Below are positions 35,257 to 44,642 of a DNA stretch of 64,000 nt, in pieces. The notes beneath the pieces were generated by a model, which searched no databases, had not been told where the DNA came from, and saw only the letters and a program-made list of their open reading frames with translations. The stretch's first letter is position 1; every line of letters starts with the position of its first letter. Source of the stretch: Clostridiales bacterium (GTDB taxonomy: Bacteria; Bacillota; Clostridia; Christensenellales; Borkfalkiaceae); the NCBI GenBank assembly GCA_003538975.1, contig DPQQ01000014.1, forward strand, positions 3,124-67,123, written 5' to 3'. The position numbers were made by a program, and so were the translations under genes.

Positions 35257-36534
35257 TTATTTATTGAAAGTCTTTTGTACGAGAAGTCCGTTAAGAAGAG
35301 TTGCGAATTTGTTGAGATGAGCGAGCGGACGACCGGGATAATACTTTTCGATATAAGCGAGATAGTCTTTCGAAGTATTCATTATCATGCCCGTAATGTA
35401 AGATTCGCCGTATCCGGTGTAGTCGGGAATTTCCCAGTTGGTCGCTTCGAAGTAAAGGTAAGTAACTCCGACGTTTTTGAAGCCTTTGTGGTCGCTCCAG
35501 TCGCCGGTTGTCGGGGTAGCGTAATCGGGATAGGGAGTGTCGTAGTTTTCGGGAGCGAGATTATCCCAGGACCACGGGTTGCTCTTGAAGCTTAAGCCGA
35601 GCGATTCCGCAACCTTCATGGCGTTGTCGTAAGCTTCCGTTTTGGAAACGGTCTTTGTTTCGTTGTCCTGAACGCCGCCGTAAAGGTAGGTGTAATCTCC
35701 GCATACGAGCGAGTCCATGTTGATCATGTATAAGGTGTTTGCGATTTCTTCTTCCGTCATCGCGTTGGCGTAAGCTGTAGAACCTTTGCAGCCGATTTCT
35801 TCGGCGGTGAAGAATATAAACTTGATCGTGAAGGTTGTCTGAACGTTCTGGAATTTCATCGCGGTAGAAAGTCCGAGAGCAACGCCCGAACCGTTGTCGC
35901 CGGTGCCGTCTCCGTCATAGTGCATGCCAACGATTATGGTCTTTTCGGTATCGCCGGGCTTTGTTACGATAATGTTTTCGGATATAGCGGTGACTTTGGT
36001 GTAAGTTCCGTTTTCGTCTTCGGTGTAAACTCTCTTGTTTTTGGTGTAAGATTTGCCGTCGGTTACGTAAGATTTAACTGCCGAAAGCGATTCTTCGAGA
36101 GTGGCTTTTTCCGCATAGGTCGAAAGTTCTACTTCCTGATAGGTTATATCCGATTCCGAATATCCTGCGGAAAGAAGATTTTCTTTAATCCAGTTCTGGG
36201 TATCTTTGAAATTTTCACCCGAGTAGCAGTCTCTGTCGCTTAAGTTTTTGTCGATATATTTAAGCTTTTTGTAGCTGTCGAGTCCTAAAGGCGAAACTTC
36301 GCTTATAGTGTCGTTCATATACGAAAGCTGATCTTTAAGAGAATCGATCTGATCGTTGAGTTTTTTGACTTCGTCGTTCGTCGCCGAAGTTCCGCTCATA
36401 TCGTCAAGTTGTTTCTGAAGAGCGGCGAGTTCCGCTTTAAGGTTGTCCGTTTCGCTATTGTTGCATCCGAAAAGTCCGAAAGCAGCGATGACGGTCATAG
36501 CCGCCGCAAGTAAAATCGTAAGTAGTTTTTTCAT
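35257..36534 (-). CDS. M28-family metallopeptidase lipoprotein
   Basis: The 425-residue product has a lipoprotein signal ending LFGC (Cys about 24), a coiled-coil segment (about 30-80) and an M28 aminopeptidase-type domain. The di-zinc ligands can be read in order: His in GMHYD, Asp in TGDNGSG, Glu-Glu in TAEEIG, Asp in INMDS and His in WSDHKGF. It would remove N-terminal residues from peptides outside the membrane. ATG at 36534 has GGAG upstream; a longer frame from 36573 lacks one. It stands alone. Confidence 0.92.
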   Translation of the reverse strand: MKKLLTILLAAAMTVIAAFGLFGCNNSETDNLKAELAALQKQLDDMSGTSATNDEVKKLNDQIDSLKDQLSYMNDTISEVSPLGLDSYKKLKYIDKNLSDRDCYSGENFKDTQNWIKENLLSAGYSESDITYQEVELSTYAEKATLEESLSAVKSYVTDGKSYTKNKRVYTEDENGTYTKVTAISENIIVTKPGDTEKTIIVGMHYDGDGTGDNGSGVALGLSTAMKFQNVQTTFTIKFIFFTAEEIGCKGSTAYANAMTEEEIANTLYMINMDSLVCGDYTYLYGGVQDNETKTVSKTEAYDNAMKVAESLGLSFKSNPWSWDNLAPENYDTPYPDYATPTTGDWSDHKGFKNVGVTYLYFEATNWEIPDYTGYGESYITGMIMNTSKDYLAYIEKYYPGRPLAHLNKFATLLNGLLVQKTFNK

Positions 36535-36836
36535 GTGTCTGGTCTCCTTGTTTGTTATGCGCCTATCATACACCCGAATTTTTTACTTGTCAAACGATTT
36601 TATTATAAAAATCAAAAAAATAATTAAAAATATTCAAAAAGTAATAAAATATTGTATATTATTTTGTATAAAAATATAAATAATTCATAAATTTACAATA
36701 AATTCCGCGAGTCGCTTGTTTTTGCGTTTTCGGATTGCATAAAAGGGTGTATATCCGGGTTTTATATATCGCCGAAAAATCTGTTTAATCGTTTTTTATA
36801 TTCACAGTATTTTTAAAATAAACATAAATATTATAT

Positions 36837-37904
36837 ATGCTTAACGTTGCTTATATAAATTTAAAAACGATAAAAAAGAATGCCGTAAATATAAAAAGCA
36901 AGCTCCCGGCAGGTTGCCGGTTTTATGCCGTCGTTAAGGCGGACGCTTACGGACACGGGGCGGAAGAAGTGGCGAACGCAATTTACGGCGTCGCGGACGG
37001 GTACTGCGTATCGTTACCGGAAGAAGGCGTTTCTTTGCGGCTTGCCGGAATAGACAAGGAGATTATAGTTCTTGCGCCTGCGGTAAAGAGCGACTACAAA
37101 ACGGCGATAAGTTACGACCTTACTCTTTCCGCTTCGTCGGAAGAAGATATAGAGGGTATTTCCGCTACGGCAAAAAAACTGAAAAGTGAAGCCAAAGTAC
37201 ATATCGCGGTCAATACAGGGATGAACAGGTTCGGCGAAAGTCTGCCGTTGTTATGGAAACTAATCGCCGCCGCAAAAAAAAGCAAGCTTATTTCGGTAAC
37301 GGGGGTATATTCGCACTTTTATCTGCCGGAAGACTTATCCGCGGTAAATCGGCAGTGCGAGATTTTCGGTAGAGCGGTGAATCTTATTAAAGAAGCCTTT
37401 CCCGAGGCCGTCGCGCACATATCGGCGTCCGGCGGTTTTTTGCAGGGCAAGTTTTACGGTGGCGTGAGAATAGGGATACTTTTATACGGTTACTATCCGT
37501 TTTGCGGGAAAAGCAGAATAAAAGTATCTGTTTCGCCCGCAATGAAGGTTGAAACCCGCATAGTCGCAACGGGAAAAGCGGCAAAGGGGCAGAACCTTTT
37601 GTACGGCGATTTTACGGCGGAAAAAAGCGAAGAATATTTTCTCATAAGATACGGTTACGCCGACGGACTGCCGAGAACGACCGTTAAAAATCAACTCAAC
37701 AACCGCTGTATGGACGTTACGGCGGTAAATATTGATGAGATTTCGGACGGAAACGGCTTAAAAATCGGTAAAAAAATAAAAAAAGACGGAAAATTTTATA
37801 TTTTAAATAAAAACGCCGATAAAATTGCCGAAAAGTATGGTACAATAAGTTACGAAATATTAACTTCGGTCGCAAAACGCGCAAAAAGAGTATATTTAAG
37901 ATAA
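36837..37904 (+). CDS. alr: Alanine racemase
   Basis: PLP enzyme converting L- to D-alanine for peptidoglycan. The PLP lysine is Lys34 in AVVKADAYGHG. The second catalytic base is Tyr274 in RYGYADGLPR. The NTGMNRFG and HISASGG segments and the CMDV motif are present. At 355 residues it is slightly short but complete. No Shine-Dalgarno site is visible before the ATG, and AT-rich sequence runs right up to it, so the transcript may have a very short leader. A 262-base AT-rich gap without genes precedes it. Confidence 0.93.
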   Translation: MLNVAYINLKTIKKNAVNIKSKLPAGCRFYAVVKADAYGHGAEEVANAIYGVADGYCVSLPEEGVSLRLAGIDKEIIVLAPAVKSDYKTAISYDLTLSASSEEDIEGISATAKKLKSEAKVHIAVNTGMNRFGESLPLLWKLIAAAKKSKLISVTGVYSHFYLPEDLSAVNRQCEIFGRAVNLIKEAFPEAVAHISASGGFLQGKFYGGVRIGILLYGYYPFCGKSRIKVSVSPAMKVETRIVATGKAAKGQNLLYGDFTAEKSEEYFLIRYGYADGLPRTTVKNQLNNRCMDVTAVNIDEISDGNGLKIGKKIKKDGKFYILNKNADKIAEKYGTISYEILTSVAKRAKRVYLR

Positions 37905-37941
37905 CCGTACCGCCGGAAATTCCCGACGGCAAGGAGTAACT

Positions 37942-38643
37942 GTGGATAACGAAAAGAAAAATCCGGTAAAATCGGATAAAACTCAAAAAAACATATCCGA
38001 AAATAAACAAAAGAAAACTAAAAAGCCGAACGGTTTCGGCGCGAAGGTCGGCTATTACTTCAAAGATTCGCTGTTTTTGTACAGCTATATTTTGGTCGGC
38101 GGCTTTATCGGCGCGGCTCTTATGTATATGCAGAAAACCGATATAATAAAAAATTACGTCGCGGCGATTTTCGCGGTGATAAACGCCGCTTTATACTGCG
38201 TCGTCGCAAGGAATATTTTTTATAAAACGGGCGAAGATGCGGCGGTAAGCAAGCATGCGAACGACGTCGAACGCAGACATATGATCGAAACAGATAATTA
38301 TTTCGAACTCGACAAAACAAAAGAGTACGATATAAAAAAGGCGATTATTTTTGCCGTTATAGGAATTTTACCGCAGGTAATTTTGCTTATAATAAAGACA
38401 GTCGGAACTATTTTTTCGGGGAATTTTACCGCTCTCGACGGCGGAATAAGATTTTTGTGCGGAATAATTTATCCCGTGTTTTATGCGTTTGACGAAACCG
38501 CGAGCGCGTTTTACGGGGCTTTTGCGATTATAATAATAGTCGTTCCGGTGATCTTAGGGTATTATTTGGGGGCAAAGAAGGCTTCTAAGGTGTACGAAAA
38601 AGCCGAAAAATTAAAAGAAGAATTCGGAGACAGCGGCAAATGA
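37942..38643 (+). CDS. Conserved-looking membrane protein of unknown function
   Basis: The 233-residue product starts at GTG with AAGGAG upstream. A very basic N-terminal tail (about 35 residues rich in K and N) leads to two helices (about 47-67 and 71-91), a charged loop, and two or three further helices (about 133-160 and 195-212), ending in a KKASKVYEKAEKL amphipathic tail. The family is not recognised. Its end overlaps the start of the RsmD-CoaD gene by four bases, so it is in the same operon as alr and rsmD-coaD. Confidence 0.7.
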   Translation: MDNEKKNPVKSDKTQKNISENKQKKTKKPNGFGAKVGYYFKDSLFLYSYILVGGFIGAALMYMQKTDIIKNYVAAIFAVINAALYCVVARNIFYKTGEDAAVSKHANDVERRHMIETDNYFELDKTKEYDIKKAIIFAVIGILPQVILLIIKTVGTIFSGNFTALDGGIRFLCGIIYPVFYAFDETASAFYGAFAIIIIVVPVILGYYLGAKKASKVYEKAEKLKEEFGDSGK

Positions 38644-39659
38644 GAATAGTCGGCGGTATTTTTAAAGCGAAAAACTTAAAAGAATTTTCAAACCCGGCGA
38701 TCCGCCCTACGGCGGATAAAACGAGAGAGAGCTTATTTAATATTCTCGGAGAAAGAATAAGCGGAGCGAAGTTTCTGGATTTATTTGCGGGGACGGGCGG
38801 AGTCGGAATAGAAGCGATTTCCCGGGGGGCGAAAAAGGTAACGTTTGTGGACGCGGACAAGTCGTGCCTGGATCTCGTAAAGCAGAATATAAAAGCGGTC
38901 GGGGCGGAAAGCGCCGATCACGAGCTTAAACTTTCGGACGGACTTAAATTTTTAAGCGAAACGAACGAAAAATTCGACTACATATTTATAGATCCGCCGT
39001 ACAAAACCGATCTCGGGCAAAAGGCTCTTAAAATAATTTTCGAAAGAGAACTCGTAAGCGGAACCGGCGCGGCGGTGTTCGAAACGGAGTTCGACCTGAA
39101 TTCGCCTTACGCGTATCTTTACGACGAAAGGACTTACGGCAGAGCTAAGCTCGGGTTTTACACTTATAAAAAGCCCGCGTGCGTGTTTGCGGGGACTTTC
39201 GATCCCGTGACTAAAGGACATCTCGATATAATAAAAAAGGCGGAGAACGAATTTTTTAAGGTTTACGTCGCGGTGATGGTGAATAAGGATAAAACTCCGA
39301 TGTTCCCGCTTGCAACAAGGCTCGAACTTTTAAATACTCTTTTTGCGGGCGATCCGCAGGTTACCGTCGTATATTCGGACGGACTCGTTGTCGACTATCT
39401 TAAAAAGGTCGGAACAGATTATTACGTCCGCGGGGTGAGAAACGCCGAAGACTTAGAATACGAAAAAAAGAACGGAGAACTGTCCAAAGCGATTTATCCC
39501 GATATAAAAACGATATATTATAAGGCGGATAAAAGTCTGATTAAATGCAGTTCGTCGGCATTTAAAGAAGCGTATTTTTCCGGCGGAAACTATAAAAAAT
39601 ATCTTCCGAAAGAAATAATTCCGGTTACCGAAAAAGCGCTGGAAGAGTTAAAAAAATAA
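38640..39659 (+). CDS. rsmD-coaD: Fused RsmD-CoaD: 16S rRNA m2G966 methyltransferase and phosphopantetheine adenylyltransferase
   Basis: A single 339-residue frame holds two full-length enzymes. Residues 1 to about 178 are RsmD (RIVGGIFKAK start, DLFAGTGGVGIEA at 47-59, catalytic DPPY at 118-121). Residues 180-339 are CoaD, which makes dephospho-CoA from phosphopantetheine and ATP (GTFDPVTKGH at about 185-194, YYVRGVRNAEDLEYE, SSSAFKE). In most Bacillota these are two adjacent genes (ylbH, ylbI). Here no stop separates them and the linker is essentially absent. The YlbJ gene follows in convergent orientation and overlaps its end. Confidence 0.92.
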   Translation: MRIVGGIFKAKNLKEFSNPAIRPTADKTRESLFNILGERISGAKFLDLFAGTGGVGIEAISRGAKKVTFVDADKSCLDLVKQNIKAVGAESADHELKLSDGLKFLSETNEKFDYIFIDPPYKTDLGQKALKIIFERELVSGTGAAVFETEFDLNSPYAYLYDERTYGRAKLGFYTYKKPACVFAGTFDPVTKGHLDIIKKAENEFFKVYVAVMVNKDKTPMFPLATRLELLNTLFAGDPQVTVVYSDGLVVDYLKKVGTDYYVRGVRNAEDLEYEKKNGELSKAIYPDIKTIYYKADKSLIKCSSSAFKEAYFSGGNYKKYLPKEIIPVTEKALEELKK

Positions 39660-40644
39660 GACATAAAACAAAAGTCAGAAGAGACTGCGCGGTTTTAAAA
39701 AGCAAAAACCGCGCTCTTTTTACGCCGTTTTCTTTTAACGCGTTCAGTTGCGGAATAATCGACGGAAGTCCTCCCATGGTCAGCGTAAGCATGCACAGGC
39801 TCGCCGAAACCGCGCCACGGTCGCCGCAAAAAAAGTTGCAGCCCGAAGTCGTTTCGATTAGCCCCGCGATAAGACCGTTCAGCAGAAGCGGATTGTTTTT
39901 TATAAACGGCTTTACTGAAACCATAACGTTTTTTACGGCAAAGCAAGAGATAACGTAAAATAAAACGGTGAGAGTAAAGCTTTCGGCTAAACCCAAAAAG
40001 CACGAAAGAGGCAGGGAATTTTTTATTTCCGCCGAACCCGTATTTTTGAAATTGCTTTTTATCGCATATGGTGGATTTTTTGCGGCGCGGTTTATAAAAA
40101 CGCCCGATTTATACAAAATTATCGTTGAAATTATTGCCGAAAGATACATTGCTCCGCCCGTAATAAAGCTTTTATAAGAGATTTTTCCTATACATGCGAT
40201 AACTAATAACGGAGAAGGAACGCTCGATAAAAACGCCGCTTTTATAAAATCGTCTTTATCCGGTAAAAGCCGAGCCGCAGCAATCCCCGCCGGCGCTCCG
40301 GAAATAAGACCGTAAAAGACTGCGACGCCGGCTTTCCCCGAAAATCCGAAAAACTTTTTCGAAAACCCGTCTGTATTATTTGCGAAAACTTCCTCGTTTA
40401 TAAGAGTTTTAAAAAACGCGACGGTAAGCGAAAACGGCAGTACCGCGGGGAGAACGGTAGCGGCGAAAACGTCCGCGGCTTCCTTTGAAAAGGCTAAAAA
40501 GTCTTTGCTTTTTGCGATTATGAAAATTACCGATATGATAAGAATAAACGGAAAAAAGATCTCTTTTATGTTCTTCGCAAAGCGTGATAAAAGACGACTT
40601 TTCGGCTTGTTTATATCCTGATTTTTCGTTAAAGTTTTTATCAT
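39625..40644 (-). CDS. ylbJ: Sporulation integral membrane protein YlbJ
   Basis: The 339-residue protein has about eight helices and the nucleoside-recognition (Gate) features of YlbJ, including the FFGFSGKAGVAVFYGLISGAPAGI segment near residue 100 and TSGCNFF near 270. In B. subtilis ylbJ follows ylbH-ylbI and is needed for spore formation. Here it lies directly after the fused rsmD-coaD but in the opposite direction, overlapping its last 35 bases. This supports both the assignment and a spore-forming ancestry. Confidence 0.82.
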   Translation of the reverse strand: MIKTLTKNQDINKPKSRLLSRFAKNIKEIFFPFILIISVIFIIAKSKDFLAFSKEAADVFAATVLPAVLPFSLTVAFFKTLINEEVFANNTDGFSKKFFGFSGKAGVAVFYGLISGAPAGIAAARLLPDKDDFIKAAFLSSVPSPLLVIACIGKISYKSFITGGAMYLSAIISTIILYKSGVFINRAAKNPPYAIKSNFKNTGSAEIKNSLPLSCFLGLAESFTLTVLFYVISCFAVKNVMVSVKPFIKNNPLLLNGLIAGLIETTSGCNFFCGDRGAVSASLCMLTLTMGGLPSIIPQLNALKENGVKRARFLLFKTAQSLLTFVLCLIFLTLPALFR

Positions 40645-40699
40645 ATATTAGTTTATTCTTCAAAACCCGGTTATTAGAAGTAAAAAAGGAGCGAAAAAC

Positions 40700-40734
40700 T
40701 TGAAAACCGTCTTTTATGGTGGTATTATATAAAT
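40700..40734 (+). promoter_or_regulatory. Promoter predicted to give a leaderless rarA mRNA
   Basis: TTGAAA (40700-40705), 17 bp, TATTAT (40723-40728), then only six bases before the ATG. No Shine-Dalgarno site is present at the usual distance. The transcript probably starts at or next to the start codon. Confidence 0.6.
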
Positions 40735-42048
40735 ATGGATTTATTCGATTACGCAAACAAAAACAAAGAAGAAAAGACAGCTCCGCTCGCAGAGAGAATG
40801 AGAGCTAAAAATCTGTCCGAATTTTTAGGACAGGAACATATCGTTTCAGACGGCAGCCTTTTAAGAAGAGCCATAAAAACCGACAGACTCGGAAGCTGTA
40901 TCTTCTGGGGACCTCCGGGCAGCGGTAAAACTACGCTTGCAAACATAATCGCGATGGGTACACAGGGGAACTTTGTTAAACTGAACGCGGTAAGTTCGGG
41001 CGTGGCGGACGTTAAAAAGGTCGTCGAAGAAGCGCGCGAAAACAAACGTCTTTACGGCAAAAAAACCTATCTTTTACTGGACGAATGTCACAGGTTCAGC
41101 AAAACGCAGTCGGACAGTCTTCTTCCTTCGATAGAACAGGGAGATATAATTTTTATCGGCTCCACGACCGAAAATCCTTACGCTTCGATGACTCCCGCAA
41201 TCGTTTCGAGATGCAGAGTTTTCGAACTCAAAAGATTGTCGGCGGCGGATATAAAAAAGGGACTTATCCGTGCGGTGAACGATAAAGAACGCGGTCTCGG
41301 CAACATGAACGTGACTATCTCGGACGAAGCGCTTAATCATATAGCCAACGTTTCGGCGGGTGATATGAGAGTAGCTCTCAACGCATTGGAACTTGCGGCG
41401 CTCACTACCGATCCTACTTCGGACGGGACAATAAACATAACTCTTAAAGACGCGGAAGAGAGTATTCAGCAAAAGCAGCTATCATTCGACGAGCAGATGT
41501 ATTACGACATGCTGTCGGCGTTTTGTAAGAGCTTAAGGGGCAGCGATTCTGACGCCGCTTTATATTATATGCACAGACTTATCGCCGGCGGTTGCGATCC
41601 TCTTTTGCTTGCGAGAAGACTCGTCGTTCACTCGTCCGAAGACGTAGGCATGGCAGATCCGATGGCTCTCGTGGTGGCGACTTCGGCTCTCACCGCTTTT
41701 AAGGAAATCGGCTATCCCGAAGGGCTTATTCCGCTGTCTAATGCCGTTATTTACGTTTGCGAAGCTCCTAAATCCAACTCTACCGTCATCGCAATGAATG
41801 CGGCGAAGGCCGACGCGGTCAACGTAAAGGCAGACAGCGTTCCCGCTCATCTTAAAAACGCCGTTTACGGCAGTCAGGAAGATAAAAAGCTCTCTGAAAA
41901 CTATAAGTATCCGCATAACTACGGCGGGTACGTCAAGCAGCAATATCTTCCGGACGAGCTGAAGGACAGAGTTTATTACGTCCCTAAAGACAACGGCTAC
42001 GAAAAGCGGGTTAAAGAAATCCGCGAAGAAAAAGGAATGGAAAAGTAA
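40735..42048 (+). CDS. rarA: Replication-associated recombination protein RarA
   Basis: The 437-residue AAA+ ATPase of the clamp-loader family acts at stalled replication forks. Walker A GPPGSGKTT is at about 60-68, Walker B LLLDECHRF at about 114-122, sensor 1 GSTTENPYASMTPAIVSRC at about 140-158, and the C-terminal tetramerisation domain ends with YVPKDNGYEKRVKEIREEKG, as in the family. The length is normal. It is transcribed divergently from ylbJ. A strong terminator follows. Confidence 0.95.
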   Translation: MDLFDYANKNKEEKTAPLAERMRAKNLSEFLGQEHIVSDGSLLRRAIKTDRLGSCIFWGPPGSGKTTLANIIAMGTQGNFVKLNAVSSGVADVKKVVEEARENKRLYGKKTYLLLDECHRFSKTQSDSLLPSIEQGDIIFIGSTTENPYASMTPAIVSRCRVFELKRLSAADIKKGLIRAVNDKERGLGNMNVTISDEALNHIANVSAGDMRVALNALELAALTTDPTSDGTINITLKDAEESIQQKQLSFDEQMYYDMLSAFCKSLRGSDSDAALYYMHRLIAGGCDPLLLARRLVVHSSEDVGMADPMALVVATSALTAFKEIGYPEGLIPLSNAVIYVCEAPKSNSTVIAMNAAKADAVNVKADSVPAHLKNAVYGSQEDKKLSENYKYPHNYGGYVKQQYLPDELKDRVYYVPKDNGYEKRVKEIREEKGMEK

Positions 42049-42063
42049 AAAAACAAATCAGAA

Positions 42064-42095
42064 AAGCCGCCCGGTTTATAAGGGCGGCTTTTTAA
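42064..42095 (+). terminator. Terminator after rarA
   Basis: AAAGCCGCCC / GGGCGGCTTT stem followed by T residues. Confidence 0.9.
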
Positions 42096-42137
42096 TTCGG
42101 TAGCGTTTCAAAAGAACAGGTATGATAAATTACGACC

Positions 42138-43319
42138 TTAGTCCGCAATAATCATCTGGTACGGATTGAACTTTTCTTTTGTTATAAGCGAATAAAGATC
42201 GTTTGAAAGATCGTCGGTTTCGAGACATAAAGCGGCGGTCTTTTTTACTTCGGCGTAATCTTTTTTACGCGTTAAAAGCGGAATCGAAGAGTTTACCGAA
42301 ATCTCCGAAATCATATCCTTCGCGTCGGATCTTATGGCAAGGACTTTCGCATAGAGCGGAGTTTTTAACGCCGACAGGACGAGTTTTTCGGAAATATTAA
42401 GTAAATTATTGACGGTTATGCGTTTTACCCTTGCGTAAGTATAGCGTTTCGTAACAATTTTTTCGACAGCGGCGTCGTAGCTCGAAGTGTCTTTTATAAG
42501 GGCTTTTATTCTGTTTTCGAGTCCTTCGGTACAGTCGGTTATTTCGGAAAGTTTTTCGGCGGAAGACGTGTAAAGAGCCGCCATCAGAATTTGCGAAAAG
42601 TCGTAAGGCGAAGCGGGGAGAGACTTAAAAACGTAATCGGGTACGAGTTTTTTAACCGACTTTTTATCGCCCGTTTTCAGAGCTTCTCTTATAGACAGCG
42701 CGCTGCCTATTTTGCCGCTCGCTTTTTTATCGTTATGAGACGTTTCGCCGAACCTGGTTACTGGAACAAGCGCCATTGGAGAGTCGATTTTAAGTTTCGC
42801 CTTGGCGTATTCGAGAGCTAAAATGTTATTCGGAGAAGACAAAAGTTCGTCTTTTATTTCGTCTCCGAAAACTCTTTTTACCGCGGTGAATTTTGCTTTT
42901 GCAAACGATACGCCGGAGTCGAGCTCTTCTTTTAACGCCGCTTTGAATTTTTTGCTCTCGTCTAAAAGAGCCGCCGCTGCGGAAAGATATTCGTCTTCCG
43001 AGCCGCTTTCCACTCCGAAGCAGAGTTCGTTTACCGAGTTGAGGTCGGTAAGGAGTTTTACCGCGCCCGTCGCGAAAATTTCCGCATTTGCGGTTGCGAA
43101 TACCGAAGGCAGTTCGACCACCATATCGGCGCCAGACTTTATCGCCCATTCCGCACGGACGAATTTATTTTCGACGGCGTTTTCGCCGCGCTGGGTGAAA
43201 TTGCCGCTCATAAGAACAAGCAGTTTGTCGCAGTCGGTGTGTTCTTTGATGTATTTTATATGTTCGGCGTGTCCGTTGTGGAAAGGGTTGTACTCGGCGA
43301 TTACCGCGGTGATTTTCAT
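42138..43319 (-). CDS. tmcAL: tRNA(Met) cytidine acetate ligase TmcAL
   Basis: The 393-residue nucleotidyltransferase-like enzyme acetylates C34 of elongator tRNA-Met using acetate and ATP. The N-terminal motif AEYNPFHNGH (8-17) is the HIGH-like nucleotide-binding site, followed by SGNFTQRGE (about 39-47). In B. subtilis this is ylbM of the ylb cluster. Acetate is the substrate, and pta-ackA next door interconvert acetyl-CoA and acetate. The ATG has AGGAG upstream. It diverges from pta. Confidence 0.92.
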   Translation of the reverse strand: MKITAVIAEYNPFHNGHAEHIKYIKEHTDCDKLLVLMSGNFTQRGENAVENKFVRAEWAIKSGADMVVELPSVFATANAEIFATGAVKLLTDLNSVNELCFGVESGSEDEYLSAAAALLDESKKFKAALKEELDSGVSFAKAKFTAVKRVFGDEIKDELLSSPNNILALEYAKAKLKIDSPMALVPVTRFGETSHNDKKASGKIGSALSIREALKTGDKKSVKKLVPDYVFKSLPASPYDFSQILMAALYTSSAEKLSEITDCTEGLENRIKALIKDTSSYDAAVEKIVTKRYTYARVKRITVNNLLNISEKLVLSALKTPLYAKVLAIRSDAKDMISEISVNSSIPLLTRKKDYAEVKKTAALCLETDDLSNDLYSLITKEKFNPYQMIIAD

Positions 43320-43576
43320 TAAGTCTCCTTTTGATCGGGAATAATTTCAGGTTAAAATTTTGTTTTATACTTGTTCTATATAATAAAAACTATAAAAAAG
43401 GTAAAACCGCGGTTAAAATCGTTGAAGTTTTTTCAAAAAAGAGTTATACTTAATCACGGTTAAAAAGTTTTGGGGCAGCCGCTTTATACGCATTATGAGA
43501 CGACGGCCCGTAAAAACATTTTACACCATTTTATAAAAATAATAAAGCATTTAAGCGAGATTTAAGGAGAGTCGTT

Positions 43577-44611
43577 ATGTCGAAGATTTTGGAAGAAATT
43601 TTGGAAAAAGCAAAAAAAGCGGATAAAACGGTCGTTCTTTGCGAAGGCGAAGACGAAAGAGTCGTAAAAGCCGCTTCGATCATCACCGAAAAGAAGATAG
43701 CTAAAATAGTCCTTTTAGGAGACGAAAAAGCTATAAAAGAAGCTCATCCCGAAGTCAATCTTGACGGCGTTAAAATAGTTAACCCCAAAGAGGACGAAAA
43801 TAAAACAACGTACGCCCAGCTTTTATTTAAGTTGAGAGAAGGAAAAATCAACAAAAAAACCGGGCTTCCGGAATACGCCGAAGTAAAAGACGCAGAAGCC
43901 GCCATCTTAAAAGATTACGCAATGTACGGTTCGCTCATGATTAAAAACGGCGACGTCGACGGAATGGTTTCCGGCGCATGCCACTCTACCGCGAACACTC
44001 TTCGTCCCGGTCTTCAGGTAGTAAAGACCGCTCCGGGAATTTCGACGGTATCCAGCTGCTTCATAATGGTCGCCCCGCGCGAAAACGAATATAATCCCGA
44101 CGGCGCGGCTGTATTCGCGGACTGCGCGATAAACATCGCTCCGGACGAAAATCAGCTTGCGGACATCGCTATTTCTTCGGCAAAGACCGCGAAAGAAATC
44201 GTAGGGCTCGATCCGAAGGTCGCCATGCTTTCTTTCTCGACGAAGGGTTCCGGCAACGACGACAAATATTTCAAAACCGTTCCGAAGGTCCAGGCTGCCG
44301 TTAAAATCGCTAACGAAAAGGCTCCCGATCTCAAACTCGACGGCGAATTCCAGTTCGACGCTTCCGTCGCTCCCGAAGTCGGCAAGTTAAAGGCTCCCGG
44401 CTCGACCGTTGCGGGACATGCGAACGTATTCGTATTCCCCGACATCAATGCTGGCAACATCGGATACAAAATCGCACAGAGATTCGGCGGATACATGGCT
44501 ATAGGTCCCGTATGTCAGGGCTTCGCAAAACCCATCAACGATTTGTCGAGAGGCTGCAATGTGGACGACATCATCGCGACCGTTGCCGTTACCGCTCTTC
44601 AGGCGGAATAA
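43577..44611 (+). CDS. pta: Phosphate acetyltransferase
   Basis: The 344-residue PTA of the short class converts acetyl-CoA and phosphate to acetyl phosphate and CoA. The family signatures are the DGMVSGACHSTANTLRPGLQ segment (about 136-155) and the C-terminal FPDINAGNIGYKIAQRFGG (about 290-308). The length fits PTA without the extra regulatory domain. AAGGAG lies upstream. ackA follows after 31 bases, so both form an acetate/ATP-forming operon. Confidence 0.96.
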   Translation: MSKILEEILEKAKKADKTVVLCEGEDERVVKAASIITEKKIAKIVLLGDEKAIKEAHPEVNLDGVKIVNPKEDENKTTYAQLLFKLREGKINKKTGLPEYAEVKDAEAAILKDYAMYGSLMIKNGDVDGMVSGACHSTANTLRPGLQVVKTAPGISTVSSCFIMVAPRENEYNPDGAAVFADCAINIAPDENQLADIAISSAKTAKEIVGLDPKVAMLSFSTKGSGNDDKYFKTVPKVQAAVKIANEKAPDLKLDGEFQFDASVAPEVGKLKAPGSTVAGHANVFVFPDINAGNIGYKIAQRFGGYMAIGPVCQGFAKPINDLSRGCNVDDIIATVAVTALQAE

Positions 44612-44642
44612 ATTCGCAAAACCAGAATTCAGGAGAATATAA

